From Linum tenue (lineage: Eukaryota > Streptophyta > Magnoliopsida > Malpighiales > Linaceae), in the NCBI GenBank assembly GCA_946122785.1, contig CAMGYJ010000002.1:60723703-60787702 (forward strand): DNA of 64,000 bases, given 5' to 3'. The position numbers and the translations under genes are program-made. Position 1 is the first letter of the stretch. Every line of letters begins with the position of its first letter. This document shows positions 20,891-32,254 of the stretch, piece by piece. Below the pieces are notes generated by a model that saw only the letters and a list, made by a program, of their open reading frames with translations, did no database searches and was not told the origin of the DNA.

Positions 20891-23800
20891 GAGGATAAAT
20901 CTCCATACCAGATAAATTAAGTAGTAAAGAGTTTGATTAGCTGTTGAGTGTAGTAAAAGTATATAGCTTATATAGTAGCAGATGCATATATACTAGCTTG
21001 ATGGTTTGTAACAATTGTTTGAGTGTCACGTTCTTAATAAAACTTTGATTTAACCATTAAAATAAATTGATGATTCATCGTCCAAAACGACCACATGTTT
21101 TCCCGAGGGCCAAAAACCTGAGGATAGGTAAATGAGTTCTGCAAATAAACAATAACTCCACAACATGATTGTGTTTACATAAAGCAAAAAATAAAGCTAT
21201 CTAGCTAGTGAAAGTGTCTCTCTTGGCACATTCCTTTCACATAGTGATTAGTCGGTACAAGAATATAAGGCATGTTTCCATGTCCTCTTTCTGCGGCCGC
21301 CCGGCCAAAAGATGATCTATGCTGCATGTGGAACAATCATGAATTGGAGACAAACCCAAAGTTCATGCATACGGACACCAAAACATTAGACATCCTACAT
21401 TAATATTATGAGGATCAAAAGTCTGTATGATAGCTAGCCAACTGTTTTCTTTCTCCTCTTTGTAACACCATTATACCCGACAATCCTCGGACCAACAGTA
21501 TCCACTTTGCTGCAGAAGCGGATTCAGAAATTTGAGCGAGTACATTCAAAATATTGGGTTTAAGTATTAAAATTTGTTAGTTACAAGTGATAATTAATTA
21601 GGACAACACATCTTACCTCATCAGAGGAAGACTGGCTATGACCAGAGGGGAGGGAGAGGGTTAGAGAGTGGGTTCCTTCGGTAAGGAGGAAAAATGCTAA
21701 ATTAGGTATAATAGTTAATTGGATATGAAAAATAAGACGTATTTAAATAAGAACAACTGACCTTTTAAATATTTTATCTATGATTTACAAGTTGTGTATA
21801 AGTTGTGATCCACCTAAAATTAAAGATGTACTTATTCAATATCAACAACGTACAAATTTTCAAAAATAATTTTATTCCAATAAGGCGTTGGGAGAATCTA
21901 ACCAGTGACTCCTATTACGAAATTGAGTAAATTAGTATAACATATATTTAATTGAGAATGAAATTTAGGGCACTTTTAATAGATAATGGTGGACCAAGAG
22001 ATATGTGTTTGAATCTTAGCAACCCCATTTGTTAAGCACATGATATTCGAATTTGCAAAAACTTTAAGCACGTATAAAATGGATTTCATTAGCAGGGAAA
22101 TGTTAGTAAATTTCTAAATAGTATAAGATCCATTATTAAATCTTCTCAAACAACTCGAATTATTGATACTAAACGGTCTTGACAAAGAACATCGTTCAAA
22201 AGCAAATGTGTAACTATATCATAAATAATTTTTTTGATACATATAGAGTGATATTCTTGATAGTTTTGAAATATATTTAATTTCTCAAGTTTTTTTAATT
22301 ACAAAATTATATCAAGAATAATTTGAAAAGCTAACAAAATTATTTTATCATGAGTATTTTTTTTTAAATGAACCCACCCTCGACAAAATCATGACTACGC
22401 CCCTGGCTATGACCCCGATATAAGCATTGTATGTGGTATAAAATATGTAATTTGTTCTCTTCAAATAACTCAAGTAATTGGGACAATTAGTTCTTGTATG
22501 GGACAATCTAGTTACTAAATTGGGAATATATGAGAAATGATCCTTGTATTAATGGAGCTACTCGGTTTAGACAGAATCAAATCCTTCTGTGACCGAGAGG
22601 TATTTTGTTCAAACCCCGATGATCCAATTTATTAAGTACATGGTATTTCGAACCTGTGCAAACTCCAAACCCATTGGAGTGGCTCTTGTTTGAACAAGCT
22701 CGTTAATATGTGGTGATTTATTAATCTTTTTCCAACGACTCAAGTTATTTGGCAACTCCTACTCGTCAACACAATAGTGGACCGCATCTAGACAAATATA
22801 ACATATATGAGTATCTTATAAAGTTTATTTTGAAAATTTAATAATAATACATTAAATTTAAATTAAAAAAAGAACTAAGAAAGAAAATTATGGGACGTAA
22901 GCATATGTTAAATTTTACGTGCAACTTTTTTGGAATTCCAACGAATGAGATATAGATCGATATGTTTAATTTGTGAAAAAAGTTATGAATAGTCAAGGGG
23001 TGTGCAACTCCTTGGTCTGTATTGGATTGGAGCAGATAAAACAAAAGTTTAGACTCGACCATTTCGAACTTAATATAATATTATCTGATCTTTAATCACA
23101 TAATTTTATAAAACTAAAAAAATTAACCGAATTAACATTTGGATCTGATCAAATTGAACCGAATACAATAATGGTCCAATACTAGACACTAAAATGTCTT
23201 TCGCTATTTTGCTATATTTTTTTATTAATTTGATCCAATTTGAATCAAACCGTTGCACCTTCTAATGATGAGTTACTGAGCGAATTCCCACGAATATAGA
23301 TGACGAGCAAAAACGAAGTTAAGACTTCAAATGATGTAACAGGATACAGTGATTAGCCAGTGATACAGTGATTAGCCAGTGTCATGTCAAACACAACATG
23401 AAAAAAACAAGGGGGACACCCCAAGATGGGCCCATGATTTGCGAGGCCAAACACGGCCCAATTACTTGGTACATGGGCAAATGTCGGATCAGTTAGTCAA
23501 CCTCTTTTTTACCTATTTACAAAATTTGGTAAATACCATATTTGGTTAACCTCTTTTTTACCTATGATCTGTTATAGAAATTGGAGTGACCAAAATTGAT
23601 ATTAATCTTTTCTAGAGACCAAACATAACACGATTTAGTAATCCCAGTGACCAAATGTGGCATTTACCCTTACAAAATTAAAAGCATATATATTATTATT
23701 GCACTATATATTCAATGATTGGTTCTAGAAATACCTCAACCACATTACTACATAAATGATCGTCGAAATCTTAAAGCATGTATATTATTAATTAATATAT

Positions 23801-24635
23801 ATTAACCATAATACTGGTTACTGTCCACTAACATTAAAAGCAGTTTTGTGTGATATTAACTTTCAAACTGAGACTAATTTTGGGCTTTTTTAAGTGACTG
23901 CATGATGGGCTTAATCAATTTTAGGTTTGCCTGTAGATAATTTTTTTCACAAGGCCTGTTGTAATTACTCTCCCCGTTTGGTTTTTACCGTCTCTCCTGG
24001 TTTTTTCAAGTGGGGTCATTTCTAATGTATATTCATTTTCCAAGTGGGCCCCACAACCCCTCACCTAGCTCCGCCAGTGGCTTTGATGATCCACGAGCGG
24101 CTAAATTATCATCTAAAGTGGTGGAATGCAATGGTTAATTTATATATAATGATGCTACACTGCAGCTAGCGCTGGCTGCTTGACGGCGCCCCGCCGCCTT
24201 GGCCCCGCTGATTACCGTTTCAGTTTAGAATTAGTATTGATCATACAAGTACTCATGGCGGCCGACCAGGTGGCCAAGTTAATTAAGTTGAACAAATTTA
24301 TATTGAAGGAGCGATATTAGAAAATGGAAGCAGCGCCAAAGCAGTCGTTCCCGAGCTAAAGAAAGGTCCTCGTAGTCGTAGCCACCGGCACCACTTTCGT
24401 AGAAGTCTCCGATGGCATTGCTAGATCCGCTGTCGCTACCACTTACGATTCTATCATTGTCTTCTTCAAATAACTCGAGTGTTTGATATCAAATGATATA
24501 TGATTTGATATTAGAGTTGGTTCTGGTATACGGACTTTTACAAATAACTCGAATTATTGAAATCAGTTGATTTAGAACACACTGTTATGTTCAAGTTCTA
24601 ATAGTAGGTCATGCACATTTTTATTTACTTATTTA
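20891..24635. other. Intergenic, no gene seen
   Basis: AT-rich. Contains a short exact duplication (gatacagtgattagccagt, about 23345-23383), one candidate TIR element (21512-22405) and two related fragments near 21990-22080 and 22590-22690, both with tRNA-promoter-like B-box strings. No coding frame is credible. Confidence 0.5.
21512..22405. mobile_element. Candidate TIR element
   Basis: The left end (gcagaagcggattcagaaat) and right end (gactacgcccctgg, reading ccaggggcgtagtc in reverse) resemble the paired ends of a common plant MITE type whose termini read about caggggcggatccag. A gagcgagtacattc block on the left mirrors gaacccaccctcg on the right. No clean target duplication was found. 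Confidence 0.4.
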
Positions 24636-24643
24636 CACACAAC

Positions 24644-25170
24644 TAGGGCTGTTAATGAGCCGAATCGAGCCGAACTTTGCCATAGTTTGGGCTCGGCTCA
24701 TTAATATATTTCCAAACTCGAGCTTGGCTCATGTTCGCCACGAGCTTTAATATTCAAGCTCGAGCTCGGCTCGTTTATGAAATTGAAAGCTCGACTCGAG
24801 CTCGGCTCGTCAAATAAGTTTAACGAGTCCAAGATCGAGTTCAGCTCATAAAATATTCATGATAGCTCAAGATTGACTTTAAGCACAAAATTACATTAAC
24901 CTGTAGCAAAGTTTAACAAAGTAAAACACAATATTTACCCCAATTTCAATTCATAAAGTACATGAATTCTAATTTTTTTTTATGTCAAACCATTAAATGA
25001 GCTTGTTCGCGAGCTTTCGAGCTGAACATGGTATATGGCTCGAGTTCGGCTCGTTTAGTTAACGAGCTTGTTCGCGAGCCGGCTCGATTAAACGAATCGA
25101 GTGTCGAACGAGTTTTTCTCGAGTCGGACACCGAGCCGTTCATGAGCAATTTGGTTCATTAACAGCCCTA
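24644..25170. mobile_element. hAT-type MITE
   Basis: 527 bp with ends tagggctgttaatgagc and, in reverse, tagggctgttaatgaacc. It is flanked by a perfect 8-bp target duplication CACACAAC (24636-24643 and 25171-25178). The subterminal DNA is full of gagctcggctcg motifs in both orientations, as in hAT elements that bind transposase at many sites. No coding capacity. Confidence 0.94.
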
Positions 25171-25373
25171 CACACAACCGCCAAACCGGAAGAATTAATT
25201 GATACTTGCTGAAAGGAGCTAGCCACAAACTGTGGTTTTCTTACATCCATTACAAGTCCTTTTGAAAAGAACAACAAATAATAATCTAAATTGGCGAAAA
25301 GAGATGGATGTAAGTCGCGTACTTGATCCTCATTGATAATCAAATTGTTACAATAACTTGAGTTATTATCTAG

Positions 25374-25599
25374 TAGGGATGTTAGTTTGATTTGGTTAAC
25401 CAAATCATTATTGACCAGTATTGACTTAACTAGACTGCGCTCTCGATTCCTTATTCATTTTTTTCTGTTTTAACCAAAATCAAAACCATCGAGATGCTAC
25501 ACAATTTTAAAACCAAATCCAAAATCATTAACATTATTACCGATTTGGTTTCGGATAAAAACAAAAAGAAAAACCAGAATCAAACTAGCTAACAGCCTA
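25374..25599. mobile_element. Short hAT-like MITE
   Basis: 226 bp. The left end tagggatgttagtttgattt pairs with a right end reading taggctgttagctagtttga in reverse. Flanks contain ttattatc and gttattag but no clean 8-bp duplication, so the ends may have decayed. Confidence 0.5.
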
Positions 25600-26250
25600 G
25601 TTATTAGGATATACCTAACACACTATATATCTCTCCATGGTTGCATTGCACGTACGTAAAGTTGACAGAGTAAACCAGAAACAATGAATCAACCAAGTTC
25701 ATCGGAGAACTCGTATTTTATCCAAAATGAAACACGAATACACAGCCTTCCCTTCTAATTTCCAACTTAATGAGCTGCTTTTGAACATCATTCTCCAGTC
25801 ACCCCTTAACTATCTATAGAGCATGTGAACATACGATTTCGATAGCCCTATCTACTGATGAGAATAGGAATCCATCTTTCGACCGACACTAAAACACATT
25901 AGGCCCCACCCAAAACATGATTATTAATATATTACCATATATGGGCACCGTAGCTATTTCCCCTCATATATATATTCAACACTTTTTTCTTACCCAGAGG
26001 AATCTGCATACAAATTACATAATATATATCAGTGAGAATAACATTAACACAGCGGGTTCTATTAACTAATATATTTCAAAATACCACTTTATATATCGAT
26101 CGGTCGCCGACATGCAGGTCTGTAATGAAGCCAAAACAAAGGTCTTCAAGGGACAACACGGTTTCTGTAAAATTGTACAGAGAAGAGAGCTTAAGGAAGC
26201 TTCCCCCATCTATTATCACAACAAACTCAACTATAATATGAAAGAGGTAA

Positions 26251-26281
<31 letters not shown>

Positions 26282-26286
26282 GGTAC
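25600..26286. other. Intergenic, with poly-A run
   Basis: No gene seen. A run of 27 A residues lies at 26249-26275, just upstream of the candidate peptide gene. Confidence 0.5.
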
Positions 26287-26291
26287 GAGAC

Positions 26292-26298
26292 TATATAG
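26292..26298 (+). promoter_or_regulatory. Candidate TATA box of small peptide gene
   Basis: TATATAG followed by a GA-rich stretch, about 75 bases ahead of the ATG at 26371. Distance and sequence fit a plant core promoter with a short leader. Confidence 0.35.
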
Positions 26299-26370
26299 AG
26301 AGAGAGAGTATCATTGATTATTGCGGCTTCTATCTCTAAACCAACACGAAATTACTACCACTCTATCACC

Positions 26371-26499
26371 ATGAGCTTCAAGCCTAGCTCTTTTATCTTG
26401 TTCCTCCACTTGATCATCTTCTTCTTCTACTACTCCTCCCCATCTTCATCACCCTCCAATTCTATGCCTGTCTTGACACCTGTAAATGGAAAAACTTGA
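26371..26499 (+). CDS. Candidate small secreted peptide
   Basis: A 42-residue frame. I chose the ATG at 26371 (context tcaccATGagc) over one at 26314 because the protein then opens with a classical signal peptide: MSFKPSS, a hydrophobic core of about 15 residues rich in Phe, Leu and Ile, and a Ser/Pro-rich stretch. The remainder is short and ends in NSMPVLTPVNGKT. A plausible splice donor (ctGTAAAT) lies at about 26480, so the frame might be only the first exon of a longer gene. It is not a peptide family I recognise. It converges on the WOX gene. A chance frame in AT-rich DNA cannot be excluded. Confidence 0.3.
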   Translation: MSFKPSSFILFLHLIIFFFYYSSPSSSPSNSMPVLTPVNGKT

Positions 26500-26822
26500 T
26501 TAACATAACATAATGGGAATCGCCATGCAAATGCATGTGTTGATCCTAGTCATTTTTGCTAATTTCGAGTACTTAAGTACCCGTGGAGAGAAATCGCAGT
26601 TATACTATATAATATCCCAGAGGGTGGAATATGATTACTGTAAACAGTTGTTATATATAATGAAGCTATAGCCTCTCTCGGAATCTTACAAGTGATGCTG
26701 ATAGTAAATGAATTTCTATGTAACGTAGGCCGAGAAATATATGATCACCATGTTCCCCGCCCCATTTCTTTACTCTAAAACTCTAACTAATCTCATTACC
26801 ACCTACAAAAGTCCGCAGAATT

Positions 26823-26827
<5 letters not shown>

Positions 26828-26867
<40 letters not shown>
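26828..26867 (+). repeat. (GA)20 microsatellite
   Basis: Twenty uninterrupted GA units downstream of the WOX gene. It inflates open frames on both strands that are not genes. Confidence 0.97.
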
Positions 26868-26869
<2 letters not shown>

Positions 26870-27462
26870 TGTTGGAAACCCAAAAGCCCCTCCTCCTAAA
26901 ACCCACAGGCCACAAGCAATTGTTCTTCTTAAAGGAGTTTTTTGGTCCAATCCTACTACTAACAGTAATGAAATGTAAGATCAAATTTAAAGTTAACTAC
27001 TGCAACCTTGCAAAATATTTTCCGATTACACACGTAGCACATTTGAGTCCGGATTTTAGGCTCAACATCAACAACAACAACAACAAAAAAAAAAAAAAAA
27101 GAGATAAAAAGGGGAGAGGAAGCTGCATGTCTGAAAATAAACATCTAGTTCACCTTAAAATAATGGGAAAAAGAATTTGGAATATAATTGTAAAAGTTTG
27201 AGTTGGTGAAACGGAAAACCAAATTAGCAAGACCCTTTTTTTTCCCCTTCCAATTAAGCACACATCCAGAGTGATAATGACTAGAACACATTACTTTAAC
27301 CGGAAAGCTGGCTCTTTGTTAGAAGTTGGGCAAATGCCACTAACAGTCGCCACAAGAACACATTACTTTAATCAACCAACTTTCAAGCTAGAAGGGAAAA
27401 AAAGCCTACTCAAGATTTTAAGCAGAAGGAAAGGAAGGATAGATAGATTGGAGGTGATGAAA
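26868..27462. other. 3' flank of WOX gene, no gene seen
   Basis: Probable 3' untranslated and intergenic DNA. Contains a poly-A run near 27085. Open frames here lack gene features. Confidence 0.5.
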
Positions 27463-28711
27463 TTAAAGTGTTACCAGGAAGTAGCTTTCGCCGTGCTGCA
27501 AGCCGTGGAGGAGGAACCCAAATTCATTAACCGGCAGCGAGAGGCCCGACGAATGAAACAACACCACATCCTCCCCGAACATGCTCCTCACGTCCACCGG
27601 CCCCCGAGGCACCTCCGTCGCCACCCCATTTATGAACACCGTTATCACGAACCCCGCCGCCGCCTGCCCTCCATCTCCTCCGCCTGTTCATTTCATTTGT
27701 TACCCAAATATAATCATAAAAAAAAACCCCCCCACTTTCCTTTCCAGAATCTGCATAGATTAGATTCTTAATTGGCTCTTTACAGAATTTTCCTCGGAAC
27801 TGCAAGACAAGACATAGCTAGAAGCATAGGTGGAGGGGACCATTTTTGGAGTTGGAGGGAGAGGGACAAACATAAACAGTAATAAAAGCATGGAACAATC
27901 CTCTCTACAAAATTAGAGCCCCTCTCCCTCCCTCCCTCCCTCCCTCCCTCTCTCTCTATATCCCAAGATATGTGAAGGAAAAAAGAAAGCGAAGCAAATG
28001 GGTACCTTGGTAGAGGAAACTGGAACTCGCCGGAGCTGCGGCGGAGCACATTATAATATCGGAGCTGGGTGAGGCCATCAGCAGTCCACCGCCGCCAGCA
28101 GAGGTGGGAACCACGGCGTCCTCGAAACCGCCGCCTAGCGCCAACGGGTTCGGGAGAGAAGAAGAAGAAGAAGAAGAATACATGCTCTCATGATCCATCG
28201 ACGCTCCCCCCTGGCCCTGGCTGAGAAAGTAGTTATACGACGACGAAGGAGAAGCTGGGCTCATGTTCCCCACAAACCCCTCCAACTGAATTGCACCGCC
28301 GCCGCCGCCGCCGCCGGCGGGGTAGTTGTTGTTGTTGATGTTGATGTTGAAGCCCATGCCCATGGTGGTGGTGGTGCTGCCCTGGGCAGCGTCTCCGGCG
28401 GCGGCTGCAGCGGCGGCTGCGAGGCTGGCCTGGAGCTGGCGCTGGCGGCGGCGGGATCTGGAGCGGCGGTTCTGGAACCAGTAGAAGACGTTGGCGTCGC
28501 CGACGGAGCCGAATTTCTCGAGGAGCTTGCGGATGCGGACGGTCTCGTCTTTCGGCGGGTTCACCATCCCGCTGTTGAAGATGGACTCCAGGATCAGTAT
28601 CTGCTCCGGCTTCGGCGTCCACCGCGACCGTACCGTCTCCCCACCGCCACCACCTCCACCGCCATGCCGCCCTTGCCCCTGCCCCTGCCCTTGGTTGTTG
28701 TTCTCTTCCAT
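27463..28711 (-). CDS. WOX11: WOX11/12-type homeobox transcription factor (two exons)
   Basis: Nuclear DNA-binding regulator of the WUSCHEL-related homeobox family, intermediate clade; WOX11/12 act in adventitious root founder cells downstream of auxin. Exon 1 is 28711-28006 and exon 2 is 27683-27463, with a 322-bp intron bounded by GT (caag|gtaccc) and AG (aacag|gc). The phase-1 junction joins in frame, giving 308 residues. The homeodomain is at residues ~28-92, with [19 protein letters not shown] at the end of helix 3, typical of WOX11/12. Before it is a Gln/Gly-rich head; after it come Ala, Asn, Gly and Ser tracts. Exon 2 encodes the conserved C-terminal block beginning VITVFINGV and ending QHGESYFLV. 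No WUS box is seen. Relatives end about two residues differently; a GTAACA at the very end might be a donor to a tiny third exon. Exon 1 is far GC-richer than its surroundings. Confidence 0.92.
27917..27957 (+). repeat. (CCCT)n microsatellite in WOX intron
   Basis: Tandem ccct/ctcc units followed by a ct run, inside the 322-bp intron of the WOX gene. A C/T-rich (plus strand) repeat this close to splice sites may vary between alleles. Confidence 0.85.
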
Positions 28712-28865
28712 TTACTATTTTTTTTTTTTTTACTATTTTAAAAGGGGGGAAATGGAATAATAATTTTGCGGAGGCAGCAGCAGCAAAATTATTTTGGTGT
28801 TGCTGCAGTCGCTGAAAACTAGGTCATCCCCAAAAACAAAAAATTACGCACCCCTAAAATAATAA

Positions 28866-28882
28866 CTATATATATATATATA
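28866..28882 (-). promoter_or_regulatory. TA-rich core promoter candidate of WOX gene
   Basis: An alternating TA stretch about 155-170 bases upstream of the WOX start codon on the minus strand. It could serve as TATA box; a second, longer (TA)n run lies at about 29063-29090. Confidence 0.35.
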
Positions 28883-30218
28883 TTAACTCAAAATATGTGA
28901 GAACTGGGATCGAGCTTGTTTGGAAAGAAAAAACAATAACATGTATGAAAAAGAAAAGGGGAAGAAGAACTAGCTAGAAAGCAAGGGTTTGGTCTGGGAG
29001 CAAGAAGATGAAGATGGAGCAGGAAGGAAAGGAAAGGAAGGACATGTAATCTGATCTATGCATGTATATATATATATATATATATATATTTTATGGAAAT
29101 TCTGTGGTTGGGAATGTTAGCGCTTTGGGAAATTACTATATCAACCTTGGGATGACGAATTCTGTTGCATTCTTTATTTGTTTATTTGCACTTTGGGAGC
29201 TTTCAACTTAAGTTCCAGAAAAGACTAGCTAACTACACACTCTCATTATGAGCACACTAAGTACTTATGTCATGAATAGACCACTAATCAATCAAGCTTT
29301 GATATAATGTTTACTCAAATTGCTTTTAGTTTGACTTTTGTTATATCAAGTTTTAACTCTAATGTAGTTATATACCATCATGTGGATTTTTTTTCCCAAT
29401 ATACAAGTATTACTGTAAAAAAAAAACATTTTCATAAACCATACTGATACTAAAAATTTTCAAAATACACAAGTTCTAGTTTCCAGCAATTTTGTTGTTG
29501 GTTCATTGGAGACAAGAAGGAACTTTTGTTGCAGGAGTATTTTCAAAATATATGCCGAAAGATGAAAAATAAATCTAAAGTAATCTTCAAAACCTCTTAA
29601 ATCAAAAAAATATGTTCTCTTTTTTAAAACTTCTCCATAGTAAAAGTTGTATTAATTCTTTTAAAAGTTATGCAAAATAAATAAATAAAAATTGGCGATG
29701 CTCAGATGGTGGAGCACAAAGATGTGGCTGTCCAAATTTTATCGAAATCGCAAAATGACCCATTTTGTGGCAGCAATATATCGACATGTTTCATGACGAA
29801 CATGGATTCAACTATTTGCGGCTTTGAAGATTTCTAAAATTTGTGCAAAAAATAAACTTCATGTCGATCAGATAACCGAGAACACAACTATTGTCATTTG
29901 AATTTAAAACGTACCTAAGGCACAAATCGGTCCAATAATCTTCATGCCAGATCTTTGGAGTCAGCAACAATTTGTGTAATCTACGCCTATTTTGGATCGA
30001 TCTGGGTGTAAATCGCGTATGTTTGGAGCGTTTTGTTTGAAATCACTGTGGTCTCTAGCAAACCAGCATGAAAATAGATGGAAAGTACATCGAACCATGC
30101 CAAACTTGTGTATTTTTTAAATTTTTAGTGGAACTGTTTTGGGAATTCTTTTTAAAATTGGTAAAATGAATAAAAGTCTCATTATGTCATGTGAGCCTCC
30201 ATTTCTTAAATAATTTTG
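28883..30218. other. WOX upstream region, no gene seen
   Basis: Probable promoter and intergenic DNA, including the (TA)n run near 29063-29090. No coding frame or RNA gene found. The stretch 29690-30060 has a more balanced composition and may be an old transposon piece, but I cannot name it. Confidence 0.45.
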
Positions 30219-30234
30219 TATTCACCACATGTAT

Positions 30235-30459
30235 TTTTTATTATCCAGGAACCTCAGCCCACGTGCCACTTTGTGACAGTAGGTCCTAATAAATCTGGGG
30301 GCCACCTGCAATCAAATTCGACGCCAACGGGGCTTCGCCTCAGCAGCCTTGTACCTCCGGGAACACCAACGGGCCTCGCTTGGATTCGAACCTGGAATAT
30401 GCACCTCCCAAACCTTCACTGTCGCGGCAGTTTTACCGTTAGACTATCTTACCTTTGGT
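30235..30459 (-). mobile_element. tRNA-derived SINE
   Basis: 225 bp on the minus strand. Near its 5' end are an A-box-like phrase (tagtctaacggtaaaactg) and a perfect B box (GGTTCGAATCC, around 30389-30399), the internal Pol III promoter. It is flanked by 16-bp target duplications with two mismatches (TATTCACCACATGTAT at 30219-30234, TATTCACCGTATGTAT at 30460-30475). The 3' end reads into a short A-rich tail. The plus-strand open frame over it is not a gene. Confidence 0.85.
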
Positions 30460-30475
30460 TATTCACCGTATGTAT

Positions 30476-32177
30476 CATGCTGTAGATTTTGTAAAGCAAG
30501 GGATTATTTCTCGTCGCTTAAAAATAAACACTTAATTTGTTGGATATTTTTCTTCCTTTGAGATTGACCGAATGGGTTAATTAACCTGCTCCTACCTGCA
30601 TTTCAAAAGAAACATCTCACTAGTTGCCTCTGACTTTTCATGGGGCTGATATGGGTATTTAGATACTCGAACCTTTCTAGCCCTATTGCCGTACATAATT
30701 GCATCTCATGTTTACTTAAGATTGGACTTTTGTTATATCATGTTATAGCTCTAATGTAGCTCTACTATGAGAATCTCCATTTCTCAAATAATTTTACTTC
30801 CTTTCATCGTATCATATTCTCCATTTTGTAAGCAAGGGTTGTTTCTCAAACTTTTCCAGAAGAATTAATTTGTTGATTAGTTTTCTCTTTTAAATGCATA
30901 CCCGGCCGAATGTGTTGACAGGTTCCTACCTATACGTCTAAACAAAATATCGATTTGTTATGGACCGGATATGAATATTTAGATACCCGCACCTTAATTA
31001 CTCATCTCATTGTCATCTAATTGCATCTGCTATTTAGTTATAAGAAGAAGAAGAAAAAAGGATAAATGGGATCGCTGCATTTATTAATGTTTAATGGAAG
31101 CAATATAGATATAGCCTTATAGGTATTTCAATTACAATTAGCATATAACTCCACTAGTTAATAGCATAGTACTTGATCAGTACATATATTAATTAACGAA
31201 CAATATCTAAATCATGGATCCTCTGTGTCATGTCTTGGGCAGAGTCAACCGCGTGACTTTGTTCTTCCCGTGTTAATTATGTGCATCGAACGCGGTTGGT
31301 TAGCAAGTTGAGCTTTTAATTACTAGATTTTATCATGGATCCTCTGTCGAGTAGTACCGTCATCTATTTGTCCAAATAAGGATGTACTTTCTTATAATGG
31401 TTGTGGTCCTGTGAATTTTTCGATGTATACGAGAAACAACCGTCAACTACCTTGTGACACGTAATCATATTATGACTCTTTTAACATTAATCATATATAC
31501 TAGTTACATAACATTGTTTATAAGTGTAGGTGATCAGTTGACGATTACTGCAAATTTAAATAAATGAATAGGTGATTAATACTACTCATTATCTTTCTCG
31601 ATAAGAAGGCTCTCGTCGGAGTGCAACTGATACTAACTATGAACAATCGTTGTGGGATAGATATTAACAATTTGGTGGCCAATTGTTGTAGCTAGGGTTT
31701 GTGAGGGCAAACATGGTCGTGTGACGATAAAATTTATTTTATGAAAGTTTCTTATAATTCGAGTTGTTGGGATGAATTAGTTATTGGCCGCTATGTATTA
31801 TACAGTTTTTGATCGAAATATCTCGTGTTAATCTTGATACTTCATATTTCCTAATATTAATTATTGACTTGTATACAAGGTATGTAGACCCTATACAATT
31901 TTACTTCTATAGGTTAGCATTAGTTTGAGAAGATTTGTATGTCATTTCTTTGAATTCAAGATTGTATGACAAATTAATATGTTGTCCTTGAATTTAACCA
32001 AATAAATTATAAAGTAGGTAGGGTTCCTTGGATTGCCTTCGAATTTCCATATGGTATGCTATTCATGCATTGATGAAATTATTAATTGCTGTTCAAGGCT
32101 AATGAATAGAATTAACTTTTAGTTATCCTGGACAGCTTACAATACAAATAGAGTAAGAACAGATCATGAAAGCAAAT
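30476..32177. other. Intergenic, no gene seen
   Basis: AT-rich with no credible frame. Ends at the tRNA-Arg gene. Confidence 0.5.
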
Positions 32178-32250
32178 GACTCCGTGGCCCAATGGATAAG
32201 GCGCTGGTCTACGAAACCAGAGATTCTGGGTTCGATCCCCAGCGGAGTCG
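32178..32250 (+). tRNA. trnR-ACG: tRNA-Arg (ACG)
   Basis: 73 nt, intronless. Acceptor strands GACTCCG and CGGAGTC pair perfectly with G as discriminator. Anticodon stem CTGGT/ACCAG encloses the loop CTACGAA, so the anticodon is ACG (read as ICG). The T arm CTGGGTTCGATCCCCAG is perfect and serves as B box. No CCA is encoded, as expected for a nuclear gene. It delivers arginine to CGN codons. Confidence 0.97.
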
Positions 32251-32254
32251 TTTT
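32251..32254 (+). terminator. Pol III terminator of tRNA-Arg
   Basis: TTTT begins on the base after the discriminator of the tRNA, the normal RNA polymerase III stop signal. Confidence 0.85.

Noticed and set aside
28190..28741. Plus-strand open frames opposite the WOX exon
   Set aside because: Shadows of GC-rich homopolymer codons; the minus-strand frame has the homeodomain and matching splice phase.
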